Origin: Epichloe hybrida
Lineage: Eukaryota; Ascomycota; Sordariomycetes; Hypocreales; Clavicipitaceae
DNA: 64,000 nucleotides
Assembly (NCBI GenBank): GCA_019022495.1
Contig: JAFEKR010000002.1
Span: 2,542,001-2,606,000, forward strand
Direction of reading: 5' to 3'
The translations under genes and the position numbers were made by a program. Positions 25,025-37,338 of the stretch are shown here, piece after piece. Position 1 is the stretch's first letter, and every line of letters begins with the position of its first letter. Below the pieces are notes generated by a model. The model saw only the letters and a list, made by a program, of their open reading frames with translations, searched no databases and was not told the DNA's origin.

Positions 25025-25430
25025 AGTAGCTTATTATATCTTATTATAGCTTATAATAGCTTATTATAGCTTATAATAGCTTATTATAGCTTATAATAGC
25101 TTATAATAGCTTATAATAGCTTATAATAGCTTATAATAGCTTATAATAGCTTATAATAGCTTATAATAGCTTATATTAGCTTATAATAGCTTATAATAGC
25201 TTATAATAGCTTATAATAGCTTATAATAGCTTATAATAGCTTATAATAGCTTATAATAGCTTATAATAGCTTATAGTAGCTTATAATAGCTTATAATAGC
25301 TTATAATAGCTTATAATAGCTTATAATAGCTTATAATAGCTTATAATAGCTTGTAATAGCTTATAATAGCTTATAATAGCTTATAATAGCTTATAATAGC
25401 TTATAATAGCTTATAATAGCTTATAATAGT
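25025..25430. repeat. 10-bp tandem array (TTATAATAGC)n, about 40 units
   Basis: Nearly uninterrupted 10-bp units with only a few single-base variants (for example TTATATTAGC, TTATAGTAGC, TTGTAATAGC). Shorter versions sit at the same place in B1 (about 13490-13530) and in B3 (about 52610-52650), so the array expanded within this copy. Confidence 0.95.
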
Positions 25431-25431
25431 A

Positions 25432-25510
25432 ATATTACTAATATTACTAAGATTACTAAGATTACTAAGATTACTAAGATTACTAAGATTACTAAGATTA
25501 CTAAGATTAC
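25432..25510. repeat. 9-bp tandem array (ACTAAGATT)n
   Basis: Six to seven units of ACTAAGATT directly after the 10-bp array; the same block occurs in B1 at 13568-13622. Confidence 0.85.
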
Positions 25511-28500
25511 TTATAATATTATTAGTGTTAAAGTTTAATAATAAATAAATAATAAATAAATAATAAATAAATAACTTAAATATAAATACTAGTAATTATA
25601 AGTAAATTACTATAGTAAAAGCTATAGTTTTTAATAACTTAGTATTTTAAGGTTTTTAAAAATATTAATATTATAAAAATGTTTTCTCTTTTATGTTTTT
25701 TTAAAATAATAATAAATAAAAATAATAGTAATTATAGTAATAATAGTAATTAAGGTTATAAAAGTTATTAAAGCTTTTATAATAAGTATAATATATTATA
25801 TAAAACTAAGTCCTAGTATTATTTTTAAAAATAAGTTAAACTTATTTTTATAGCTTATTTAAGCTATATAGGGTAATTAAAATAATACTATTAGTTATCT
25901 ATTAATAAATTATAAATATTAGTCTATTATATTCTTTCTTTATATATTATTATAATAAGATATATAAAGTTACTATATATAACTTCTTAAAGCTTTAGAA
26001 TTATAAAGCTTAAAGTAATATTTAATTAGTTTAAATAGTAAATAAATAGTTTAAGCTTTTTTAAAGTTCTTATTATATTAATAATAATATTAAAGTACTA
26101 AGTATATATTCTATTAACTTTTATATATTTATTTAGATTTCTAATTTAATTTAATTATATTAGTTTAGGGTATTTTTAATTAAATTAATAATAAAAATAT
26201 AAAATAATTAATAATAATAGTAAATAATAGTAAATAAAATAATTAGAAGGTGTTTCTTAAAGTTATATTAGTAAAATAAAGTAATAAGTATAATAGTATT
26301 ATTAAAAAGGTATAATATTATAAATAACCCTAGTTATAGTAAAATCCTTAAAAAAAGGTAAATATTATAAATTCTATATATATTCTTTACGCTAGCTAGC
26401 TAACTATGTAGCTATTCCTAGTACTCTATTTGCTTAGTTAAGAGGGAAAACCCTTTGCTAGGAAGAAAAACCCCCTTATGTCTATTAATAAGCTAGCGCT
26501 AACCCTCTTCTAGGTTTACACCGCATTAGGTGTAATTAATTATAGGTGTTTAGTGCTAGCTTACGCTAGCCTTATTCTAAAGAAAATAAAAAAGAAAGGA
26601 AAAAGTATAGTAGTAGTCCTAACTAACTCCCTTTAGTGCTAGTCTAGCCTTACTCTAACCTAGCTCTATGTCTCTTACTTTGCCCTAGGGCATAGTAAAT
26701 TTAGATTTATAATAATAATTCACTTTTTATTTACTTTACTTCTAACTCTTCTAGTGCCTTACTTTTTAGCTAAATCTAACCTAGCACTAGTCTAAATATC
26801 TTATAAAGTCTAAGCATATGGTTTTATTTAATTATAGTAAGGGTAGGTGATTTAGGCCTAGTGTCTAGGCGGTTTCGCTCCTAGATTAGTTACGCGCTAT
26901 CTATATATTTACTTATCTTATGCTTTGTTTTCTAGCTAATATTATAGTTAGTCCCCCCCCCCCTCTCTCTTAAGTATAAAAAAAGGCTCCTCCCCCCTTA
27001 AGGTTCTAACCTTTTTTCTCTTCTTATAATAAATTTCCTATAGGTTCTTTTCCTTCTTATCCCTTTTAGGAGCTATTTAAGGCTTCTCTAGTCTAGTGCT
27101 AGTTTAAATACTAATGTTTTATATAGAAAAACGCGCTATAATATTACTAAGCTCTGTAAGTACCTTATTTTTAGTGCTATTCTAGCTTTAATTTGCCTAG
27201 GAACTTATAACCTTAGATAAGTATCTAAGGAAGTCCCTAACCTAGAAGTAATTAGATTAGGTAAAGGCAAAAGGCCTAGAAGTAAGTCCCCTCTGCCTCT
27301 ATTTTGCCCTGTTTCCAGGTCTAACCTAGGGTAGCTAGGTAAGCTATAAGAGATCTAGTGTGTGTCCTGCGAGACGTGATCTATTAAAAATAAGGGCTAT
27401 TAGTGCTATAATGTTATTAGTAAGTTAGTTTATTTCTAGTCTAGGGGTAGGGCTAATCTATATGCAAAGGGGTGATGTTTAACGCCTATTTTAATTATTA
27501 AGTCTGTAATTATATATGTGTTAAGGTAATATTAACTCCTACGCCTATTCTAAGCCTACTCTAGTGCTAATTTACTTATAGCTAAATATTACTAGCTAGT
27601 AAGGGGAATATTAGTAGTTAGTTAAGACCTAGGCTAGTATAGTTACTAGGAGTAATATAAGTGGTTTTGCTCTAGCTTAGTAGTGGCTTTATTCCATAGC
27701 TAACTTTAATTATCTAGGCCCTAGAGGACTATATAGCTTAGGTTAAGAAACTCTATACTAAAAACCACGCTAAGAAGAAACAAGGCGCTACTACAGTAAG
27801 CCTAGACCTAGCTAGGTCTAGGTTTATAAAGGAATAATATAATAAGGTTATCTTTTAGCTCTAGTAGCTTAATGCCTAAGCAGCGGAGATAAACTAGCTC
27901 CTAGCTACTAGCCTATTAGCTAAGGGTAAGAGTAAGGTAATAGAGAATATAATCCCTATTCCTAAGGAGAAATAAAGCTAATTCTAGGTTAGTAAAGGGG
28001 TAGTAGTAAGCTAGTGTAAAATAATACCTATAGCTTTTTAACTTAAAATTAATCTAATAACTATTCTAAACCTATAGTCTTCCTATTATAGTGTAATTCT
28101 GCCTTATATCTAACCTGCCTTTATAGCTACACTGTTTTACCTAGTGCCTCTCTCTAGTTATCTATAGTGTCTATTTATTAGTTAGTTTAGTTACCTCTAG
28201 GGTAGCCTAGATCCTCCCCTAGTTTACATTAACTAAAGGCTAGGTCTTACGCTAATATATAGTATTAGAGTTTTCTTATACTAAGGAACTACTTTATAAT
28301 ATATCTTACCTTTAGGGGATTATCTAAGGCTAGCCTTACCTCCTATATATCTCTAGGCTATCTTATTTAGAGGCGTCTATAGTTATAGTTAGCGTAGTTA
28401 ATAATTATATAGTACTAGTCTTTAACTATATAACTATAGCTATATAGGGGCAAAGCTACCCTAGGAATATGCCTTTAGAAGAGGAACTTATTAAGGCTAA

Positions 28501-29379
28501 TCTTTCCTATATATAATTATACTATTATAGAGAAGATATACTTATTAAGCCTAGTGTAAATTTCTAGATTTCCTTTAGGTTATAGGTAAGTAAGCAGTCC
28601 TTTATTAGCTCTCTCCTATGCCTATATTATCTCTATTACCTATTAAAGTGCTAGTTTTCTTATCTTTTCTTTTACTCCTTATATAGTTATATATCTAGTT
28701 TATTATTAGTAATTAAGGGTTTTCTTTTATATTATAGTACTATTTACACTAAGTTAGCTATAGCTTATATCTTATTTATTATTTCGCTAAGTATAATCCT
28801 TTTCTTAAACTTTTGCTTTATCTTATTTAAGTAAAGGTCTAGGGGGGGGATATAGGTTTTAACTTCTAGCTAAGTAATTAGTATAGCCTTAAATACTCTA
28901 GCTATAGTCTAGAGATAGGTTAATTAGTTTACTATAAAACTTCTAACTATTCCTTATAGTTTTCTTCCTTTCTTAGTTAGGGTATAATAAGTACTTGCCC
29001 TATAGGTAAGAATAGGCTAGATTACTTAGGTGTATATAAGCTAGGTATCTCTAAAGCTAATACCCTATACTAACGCTACTAATATAGAGAGTGTAAGCTA
29101 TTACTAGGCTAGTTTTCCCTTAAGGATATTCTTATAGGCACTTTAGTTAAGTTTCCTATTTACCTATACCCTAAGGAATTAGTATGCCTTTATTAGCACT
29201 ATTTTCTCTATACTAAGCTAGACCCTAGCCTATAGGGGCTTATAGGCCTTACTAAAATATATAAGTTTAGTTTTTACTAAGTTAAACTTTACTCTTACTT
29301 CCTTTACCTATTCCTTATAGATCTTCTAAGTAGCCTTAAGTTTTCTCTAGGTTTATGCTATATTTTTACTAAATACTAT

Positions 29380-29500
29380 AATATTTATATTATTAGTAAA
29401 TCTAATTATTACTATACCTAGGATAGCTTAAAGGTATATATAAAGTTCTATAAAGTAAAGGAAAAAGAGAATTAGTAAAAGAGAAAATCCTTATAGAGTA
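29380..29500 (-). pseudogene. LINE L2 reverse transcriptase core remnant
   Basis: Minus-strand translation shows the SPLSPILFLFY-like palm motif followed, about 20 residues on, by the FADD box turned into FTNN. The same block is at about 43840-43990 in L3. Confidence 0.8.
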
Positions 29501-31000
29501 CTAGCCTTAATCTTAAAGGGTCTAGAGAGTTCTTTATTAAAGCTAAGCTAGCTTATTCTATTTACTAGGAAGCTTTATATTATAGCTATTAGCTAGTAAA
29601 GGATTTCTATTAGGATTAGTAAGTAAATTAAGTATAAGTAGCTAACTCTATTAAAAGTAAATAAGATATTTATCTAGGTAAGTAAGGTAATTCTGCCCTT
29701 ACTCTAGGCCTCTCTTATGCACTTTACTAAGACCCTAATTATAGTTTTTATTAACCTATTTAACCTATTCCCTATTTATAGCTCTAGGAGGAGTCCTTTT
29801 ACCTTAGTAAAGGCTATAAGTCACTTTATAATTACTACTTCTATAATTTTTCCTATAATATTTAGTAAGGAGATAGGCCTTTATATATTAGCTCTCCTTA
29901 TCTCTTTTATTATCTTACCTAGTTTTCTAATTACTACTACTCTAGTAGTCTAGAATTAAGCTAGGAAGTACCTTACTTTAAGGATAGTATTTAGGAGCTA
30001 GACTATAGCTTCTTTTACTAGCTTATTATAGGCCTTAATAAGGCCTACTAAGAGCTTATTATTACCTAGTGCTTTCTAGCTAGCTATATCTAATATAATA
30101 TCTAATATCTCTTCTAATTTAAACTAGTCTTTATCTAGGAATAGCGCGTTATTTAGCTCTAGGAAAGTAAGGTCTAGGATATAGGAGAGGTTTGCTATAG
30201 GCTTAGGGAAGAATCTTTATGTAAGTATACTTGCTTTATCCTTATATATAATAACTAGGTTTAGGTTATTTTTAGTTCTTTCTAGCTTTAGTAATCTAGG
30301 TAGTTCTAGGGGGGCCTAGCTTTAGAGCTAGGCCTATCTCTTTAGTCTCTATACTCCCCTATCCTTTCTCTATATATTAGCCTTTTATAAGGTATCTCTC
30401 TATATATTTTTTCTCTTAGTTTTAATAACTTATTCTTAGCCCTTATTTACCTTAGTGTAAGCTTACTAGTTTGCTTCTATTCTCTATTATCTCTATTATC
30501 TCTTTACTTACCTAGCTTTAGTAACTATATTTTTTTAGTAGTCCTTAACCACTATACCTCTAGGCTAGGGAGCCCCTAGGGCTTCTATAGGGCTACCTTA
30601 TCTACTATTTATTAAAGGTTTGTAATAAGCTAAGTAATATATATATCTATCCCTTCTTTATTATGTAAATCTAGGGTATTTTTAGGTTAAAAGCATACTA
30701 TTACCTTTGCCTTTGCGTATAGTTTATCTATTATATTTTACGTGTGTCTAAGGGCCTATAGGATATTATCTTATATGCTAGTGAAGATACTAATTAGCTA
30801 TAGGATATAGTTAGATCTAGTAAGGTCTTTTACTCCTTTATAGTAAACTTAGATATCTAGAGTTACCTACACTAGGTTTATAGTGCTATCCCTATTATCC
30901 TTATATTATTTAGTTAGTTCCCCTTAGGGCATTACTAGTCTAAGCCTTTACTAGCTTATAAGTTCTAATAGCTTATTTGCTTTATTAGTTATTTTATCTA

Positions 31001-31050
31001 ACCTATCCTAGAGAGGGTGCTTTTAGTTAAAATCTCCTATAAATACGCTT
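31001..31050 (-). pseudogene. LINE L2 endonuclease GDFN motif remnant
   Basis: The frame reads GDFN, a stop, KHPL, a stop, DR. This is the apurinic-type endonuclease GDFN...HPLWD block characteristic of the Tad1 and Jockey-like group, with tryptophan codons changed to stops. L3 has the same block at about 45490-45545. Confidence 0.8.
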
Positions 31051-33835
31051 TAGTTATATAGCATCTCTGTGTTAATATCTTATATAAGGGTATTCTAGTT
31101 ATTACTATAACCTTCTAAATAGAGGGAATAGATATTAATCCTATAAATTTCCACTAGTAACTAGTTAGGCTTTCCCTAGGCTAACTATAACCCTTTATTG
31201 TGTTTCTTATTAATATATATAGCATTATACCTATTATAGTATGTAAGTTAGAACTAGGTAAGGCCTAGTGTAAGGGGCTATAGATATTTTATATGTTTTT
31301 ACTCTTAGATTACTATTATATTTATATTAGTTTAGTAATAAAGCATAATATATATTAAGCTATCCTTCTTATTTATATTCTAGAAAAGGACTTATAATAT
31401 TACTATATTAATTAGGGGGGTAGTGGCAGGTCTTAGCTATCCTATGCTAGCTTTATTCTAGCCCTAAGTTATTTTATATAGCGCTTAATACTCCTAGCTC
31501 TTAGCTATTTAGCGCTTTACTTTGCGTTTATAGGTTAACCCCTTTTTCTTCCTATTATTACTATAGGTTTTATAGCTATACTAGCTCTCTCTTAGGCTAG
31601 AGCTAGGTTCTTACTAGGGGAGCTAGAGGTAAAGTAAGATAGTTATTTTAAGTAACTAGCCTTTACTATATTTTACTTCTCTTTTAGCACTAGGTAATCT
31701 CTAGACTAGGCTAGGTATAGTCTAAAGTATAGGATATAGTTTTTCTTAAGTTATTTATTTATTATTAGGTATAATAACTTACTATCTTTATACTAGCTAG
31801 CTTTATACTTACTATACCTTAGTGCTATCTTATAAAACTTAGTAATATATCTTATTTAAAAATAATTATAGCACTATCTAGGTTATAAAGTCTTATTATA
31901 TAGTTTAGTTTAAAATAGCTTTACTTTAAAGACTATTTTATCTTAGTATATCTTATTAGTATCTTTAACTTTAGCTAGTCTAAGAATTAGGGTAGTTTAC
32001 TAGGTATTTTTACCCTAGGGGTGTCTTATAGTTACCTTAATTATATTTACTTTATTTACTTTTCTAATTTCTATTACTAGGTTTTTAATAAATATATACT
32101 TTATTAGGAAGCCCTTAATAATAACGCTAGGTATATAGTAGTAAATAGCTACCTCTAGGCTAAACACTTTAGTAATTTATTTTTAGTTTTCTTTATACTA
32201 TACTATATTTCCTTTAAAGGTAATAATTATATTCTTACTAGGGAGTCTTCTAGCTACTATTACTAAGGCTTACCTAATAGCTTTATTTATAGCTATAACT
32301 ATATCTTTTACACCCCTAGACTAAAGTAATTTTTATATAGTGTTTCCTTTTATAAGTACTTCTCTATATTATCTTCTAAGGACCTAAAGAGAGGGGGGGT
32401 TAGTATTTAGTTATTTTAAAGCAAGCCTAGCTATAATGCTAGCCTAGGTTAGGGAGTTATTATCTTTACCTTTCTCCTTAATAGCCTCCTTAAGGGCTAT
32501 TTTTAATACTTCTTTAGTAGTATAAATATTACTATTATTAGTGTTTATAGTTCTTATTTTAGCTTAGGTATAGTTTGCTACCTAGTTAGCTATAGCTAGT
32601 ATAATACGCTATACTTAGGTAACTTTATTACTTAGAATAAGGCTAGTAATCTTATTATAATATTTTATATCTTTAGGGTATATAAATTAATTCTAGTTTA
32701 CTATTAGGTTATCTTTACTCCTTTAGATATTAAACTATTCTATTCTTATGTTTAGGTAATAGTTACTTTAAGCTAGCCCTCCTAAGCTTATATTAATTAC
32801 TATTAGTATCTTATTTACACTCTTACTACTAGCTTTATTATAGTGTAATATTATAGGGGGGGAGAAACAAAGGTAAGGATTTTGAATATTAGTGTGATTT
32901 GTATTTTAGAGGCGATTCCGGACCTTAGGGTTAGTGCGGAAAAGTATGCAAAGGTTTATATAAATTCTATAACTAATTAAGTAAAATAGGTAATAATAAA
33001 AGCTTTTATATAACTAGCTTTCTTTTAATCCTTATAATAACATTATATAATAAAAAGGCCCACTTTTTTTTTTACTAACACTACATTATAGTTTTTGTAG
33101 TTAGTGTAGTTAGTAACTACACTAACTACACTATAATATAAGCAAAAAAAACTACACTACACTACACTATAAAAAAAAAAAACTATAATACATTAACTAT
33201 AAGAAAAAAAAAACTACACTACAAATACAATTTTTTCCTAAAAACTACACTAACTACACTAACTACACTACAAACAATACTCTGCCTATAAGACTCTTTA
33301 AGGGTCTTATCTAGCCTTTTTATAAGTTCTTATTAATATATTTATAAAGCTCCTTTAACTTACTTTAGGAGAGAGAGTAAATTAGTCTATATGAGGGCGT
33401 GGCCCTAGGTATTAGGTTAATTATATAATTAGTCTCCTTTTTTAATAGTAAATTACTTACCTTATTTACTATAAATATATCTTTAAACTTATATAGTTCC
33501 TTAGGGATATCTTTAATAGTTCTATATACTTTTACTTTCTTATTATCTTTAAGGGTAATAAACTTATCTTCTATAACTCCTATAATAGCATATATAATAG
33601 CCTTATTATATATTATCTTTATAAACTTATAGGGAGTTATAAGTAAAAAAGCTATTTTCTTTTTCTTAAACTATTACTTTTATAAGTATAAATAAAGATA
33701 TATATATTCTTTAGTAAGTATATATATTCTAATTAAGATAAGGCTTTCCTTTACTCTTAAGTCTTTATTTATAGCTATATATAGTAACTTAAGGTTCTTT
33801 TCTTTCTCTCTTAAGTCTTTAATAGTAATAAGTAC

Positions 33836-34300
33836 TGTGTGGCTAGAATTGTGACCTCTCAAGACCTCTCTCACAAGACCACAGGCCTCTAGACCTCGGC
33901 ATCGTCAGATCTATTGGCATTGCCAGATCAATCGGATCCCTAGTCATGTGACTATTTAGCTAGATAAAATCCCTAGATTCCCTCCCCTTTTATAGAAAAT
34001 TAACTCTCCCTTTGTTGCCTTTAGCTTAGATTGTTTAATAGATAAGATAACCTAGTATTATGTTTAACCTAATAAGATAAATTTAACCTAACATTAAAAA
34101 GAGACCTCTTTTGGCTTGGATCCTCGCGATGGATCGCAAATATCGCAGACCTAGATCCTGTTATCTAGGTTCCGGCTTCGATATCGTTAAATTCGTCAGT
34201 ATTATTAGCATCGTCGATATCATCGTTTTTATCGTCATTATTAGCTTTGTCATTGAGACTGTCTTTTCTGTCGTTTTAGGGTGTTATTTTTCCCCTGACA
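33836..34300 (+). repeat. 5' LTR of element D
   Basis: 465 bp ending TTTTTCCCCTGACA. Compared with the 3' LTR it has a 35-bp longer middle part and many C/T and G/A differences. It contains the start of an open frame (ATG at 34111 or 34129) shared with the 3' LTR. Confidence 0.85.
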
Positions 34301-34439
34301 AAACTAGTGGAGAAACGGGGAATAGTCCTATTAGACCTTCTGCCGTTAAATTCGATGATAATCCCCTCCTAATATTGCCTCTCTTGTTATTTCCCCCTTT
34401 GGTTATCCCTTCGTACGATTATTACAATCGTCAGCAGCT

Positions 34440-34850
34440 TTTTACCTCTTTTCCCTTCAATCCAGGTCAGCTAGATCGAATCCCTTCATTCCGATTATTT
34501 GATCAAGGTCATCTGACTTGTCCGATATTATCAAAATCATCGGATTCGTCAAATCAAATGATCGCGACCGTTACGACCTTTTTCCCCTTGATCCGGTCAG
34601 CTGGATCGAATCCCTTCGTTCCGATCATTTAATCAAGGTTATCTGACTGATCTAACATCATCAAAATCGTCAGATCAGTCAGATTGATTGATCAGAACTG
34701 GCACGACCTTTTCCCCTTCGATCCAGGTTTAGCTAGATTGAATCCCTTTATTCTGATTATTTGATCAAGGTCATCTGACTTGTCCGATATCATCAAAATC
34801 ATCGGATTCGTCAAATCAAATGATCGCGACCGTTACGACCTTTTCCCTCT
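34440..34850 (+). repeat. ~131-bp tandem repeat, three copies, in element D
   Basis: Units marked by GAATCCCTT at about 34478, 34608 and 34740 and by ATTTGATCAAGGTCATCTGAC. The copies differ by scattered substitutions. Confidence 0.8.
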
Positions 34851-35069
34851 TGACCCGGCTTCGACCTTCATTTCTAGCTTTGACCTTCATTTCCTGATTT
34901 TCGACCTTCCGACCTGCCTAGCTCGAACCGATTCAATACCCTAGTTTTGCTTAGCTATCCGTTGGGGAGGCAAGCAGCTAGACCTTCGACTTCGACCTCA
35001 ATAAATCGGGTCTTTCATGATCAGACCTTTGACCTGACCTTCATCAGCTAGGTCCGTCGTCAAAGATCA

Positions 35070-36740
35070 ATTGATCCGACCGTCTGACGAGGCCTCTGAC
35101 CGTTGAAGACCTCTCTAACTGACGATTCCTCTGACTTTTGACGAGGAATCTGACTGTCAGAAGGTCTTCTGAAGAGGTCTCTGACCGCTGACAAGGCCCT
35201 CTGTCATGGATTGATTAGTTGATTAATCAGACCTATGGTTATTCTGGCTCTGACTGTTAGGCTAGATTAATCACTAATAATCCCTCTGACTGTCTGACGA
35301 GACCTCTGACCGTTGAAGATCCCTCTGATTGATGATTCCTCTGACCTTTGAAGGGGAATTTAATGTACAGAAGGTCTTCTAATGAGGTCTCTGACCGCTG
35401 ACGAAAGCTTCTGTCGTCAGACCAATTGATCCGACCGTCTGACAAGACCTCCGACCCTTGAAGACCTCTTTGACCGACGATTCCTCTGACTTTTGAAGGG
35501 GAATCTGATGTACAGAAGGTCTTCTGAAGAGGCCTCTGCCGTTGACGAAAGCTTCTGTTGTCAGACTAATTGATCCGACCGTCTGACGAGGCCTCCGACC
35601 GTTGAAGACCTCTCTGACTGACGATTTCTCTGACGATTGACGAGGAATCTAATGTACAGAAGGTCTTCTGGCGAGGTCTCTGACCGCTAACAAGGGCTTC
35701 CGTTGTCAGACCAAATTAATCTAACTGTCTGACGAGGCCTCCGACCGTTGAAGACCTCTCTGACTGACGATTTCTCTGACGATTGACGAGGAATCTAATG
35801 TACAGAAGGTCTTCTGACGAGGTCTCTGACCGCTGACGAAAGCTTCCGTCGTCAGACCAATTGATCCAACTGTCTGACGAGGCCTCCGACCGTTGAAGAT
35901 CCCTCTGATTGACGATTCCTCTGACCTTTGAAGGGGAATCTGATGTACAGAAGGTCTTCTGACGAGGTCTCTGACCGCTGACGAAAGCTTCCGTCGTCAG
36001 ACCAATTGATCCGACCGTCTGACGAGGCCTCCGACCGTTGAAGATCTCTGACTGACGATTCCTCTGACGATTGACGAGGAATCTAATGTACAGAAGGTCT
36101 TCTGACGAGGTCTCTGACCGCTGATAAGGGCTTCCGTCGTCAGACTAATTAATCCGACCGTCTGACGAGGCCTCCGACCCTTGAAGACCTCTTTGACCAA
36201 CGATTCCTCTGACGATTGACGAGGAATCTAATGTACAGAAGGTCTTCTAAAGAGGTCTCTGACTGATAATAAGGGCTTCTGTCGTCGTCAGACCAATTGA
36301 TCCGACCGTCTGACGAGGCCTCCGACCGTTGAAGATCTCTGACTGACGATTCCTCTGACGATTGACGAGGAATCTAATGTACAGAAGGTCTTCTGACGAG
36401 GTCTCTGACCGCTGATAAGGGCTTCCGTCGTCAGACTAATTAATCCGACCGTCTGACGAGGCCTCCGACCGTTGAAGACCTCTCTAACTGACGATTCCTC
36501 TGACTTTTGACGAGGAATCTGACTGTTAGAAGGCCTTCTGAAGAGGCCTCTGCCGTTGACAAAAGCCTCTGTTGTCAGACCAATTGATCCGACCGTCTGA
36601 CGAGGCCTCCGACCCTTGAAGACCTCTTTGACTGACGATTCCTCTGACGATTGAAGAGGTCTCTGACTATTAGAAAGGTCTTCTGCTACGAATCAATTGA
36701 TCAGACTGTTGACAAGACCTCTGACGACCCCTTTGATGGA
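35070..36740 (+). repeat. ~145-bp minisatellite, about 11 units, in element D
   Basis: Units marked by CCGACCGTCTGACGAGGCC recur at about 35076, 35577, 36013, 36303 and others, spacing about 142-147 bp. Each unit contains two perfect inverted repeats: GATTCCTC and GAGGAATC separated by 11 nt, and CAGAAG-gt-CTTCTG. Word TCTGACGAGG occurs several times per unit, giving repeats within the repeat. Confidence 0.9.
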
Positions 36741-36902
36741 TGACCCTTTTGATTGATAGATTGATGGGTAGGGGGGCCTGAAAATCACGAATTTTTTTTT
36801 TATCTTATGATTGTACTACTTCTTCCCCTTTTGTTTTTTTTTTTTTTGTTACTGTTTTCCCTTTCCTAGGGGCTAGAAAAGGGAAAACAGTTAGGGAGGT
36901 GT

Positions 36903-37332
36903 TATGTGGCTAGAATTGTGACCTCTCGAGACCTCTCTCACAAGACCACAGGCCTCTAGACCTCGGCATTGTCAGATCTATTGGCATCGCCGGATCAATC
37001 GGATCCCTAGTCATGTGAGTATCTAGCTAGATAAAATCCCTAGATTCCCTCCCCTTTTATAGAAAATTAACTCTCCCCTTTTATGCGGTTACTACAGTAT
37101 ATGCTCTAGGTTTGTTTAATTAATAAGATAACTAGACATTAAAAAGAGACCTCAGTAGCTTAGATCCTCGCGATGGATCGCAAATATCGCAGACCTAGAT
37201 CCCGTTATCTAGGTTCTAGCTTCGATATTGTTAAATTCGTTAGTATCGTTAGCATCGTTAATATTGTCGTTTTTGTTGCTATTACTATCGTTGTCTTTTC
37301 TGTCGTTTTAGGGTGTTGTTTTTCCCCCGACA
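36903..37332 (+). repeat. 3' LTR of element D
   Basis: 430 bp, direct repeat of 33836-34300. The open frame MDRKYRRPRS.YLGS.FDIVKFVSI is shared with the 5' LTR. Confidence 0.85.
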
Positions 37333-37338
37333 AAGTAC

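Larger units (their letters stand above)
26379..32959 (-). mobile_element. Full-length Tad1-like LINE, copy L2
   Basis: About 6.6 kb on the minus strand with 12-bp TSD ATAAATTCTATA (26367-26378, 32960-32971). The 5' end is at the right (CCTAAGGTCCGGAATCGCC region). Endonuclease remnant GDFN.KHPL.D at about 31001-31050; reverse transcriptase remnant at about 29380-29500 reading PLLLILFLFYFIELYIYL..., followed by RFTNNINI where the family has FADD. Both catalytic aspartates have become asparagine by G-to-A. ORF1 would lie at about 31900-32900. No full frame remains. The open stretch at 29717-29953 plus is antisense to this pol gene and is not a gene. Confidence 0.85.
24045..33284. mobile_element. 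hAT-like element B2 with nested insertions, TSD CCTATAAG
   Basis: Same ends as B1: CAGAGTATTGCACTAAAACG at 24045 and CAAACAATACTCTG at 33284. Identical 8-bp TSD CCTATAAG at 24037-24044 and 33285-33292; the flanks join in frame with the element A reverse transcriptase. Own sequence is about 2.2 kb (24045-24083, 24494-26378, 32960-33284) and has no coding frame. It holds an E copy, a 10-bp tandem array, and LINE L2. Confidence 0.88.
33836..37332 (+). mobile_element. Non-autonomous LTR retrotransposon D, TSD AAGTAC
   Basis: Direct LTRs at 33836-34300 (465 bp) and 36903-37332 (430 bp), starting TGTGTGGCTAG / TATGTGGCTAG and ending GACA. The flanks AAGTAC (33830-33835 and 37333-37338) match, and the outside sequence is continuous with element A. 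A purine tract GGGAAAACAGTTAGGGAGG lies directly before the 3' LTR. The 2.6-kb interior has no gag or pol and consists mostly of two tandem arrays. It is much GC-richer than its surroundings, so it is either a young insertion or escaped RIP. It resembles large non-autonomous LTR derivatives that move with help from other elements. Confidence 0.85.

Noticed and set aside
29717..29953. 78-codon plus-strand open frame with hydrophobic translation
   Set aside because: It is antisense to the LINE L2 reverse transcriptase region and hydrophobic only because of AT-rich T-biased sequence.
35070..36740. Regular repeats that could suggest a CRISPR array
   Set aside because: Units are ~145 bp of near-identical sequence without unique spacers, inside an LTR element of a eukaryote; it is a minisatellite.
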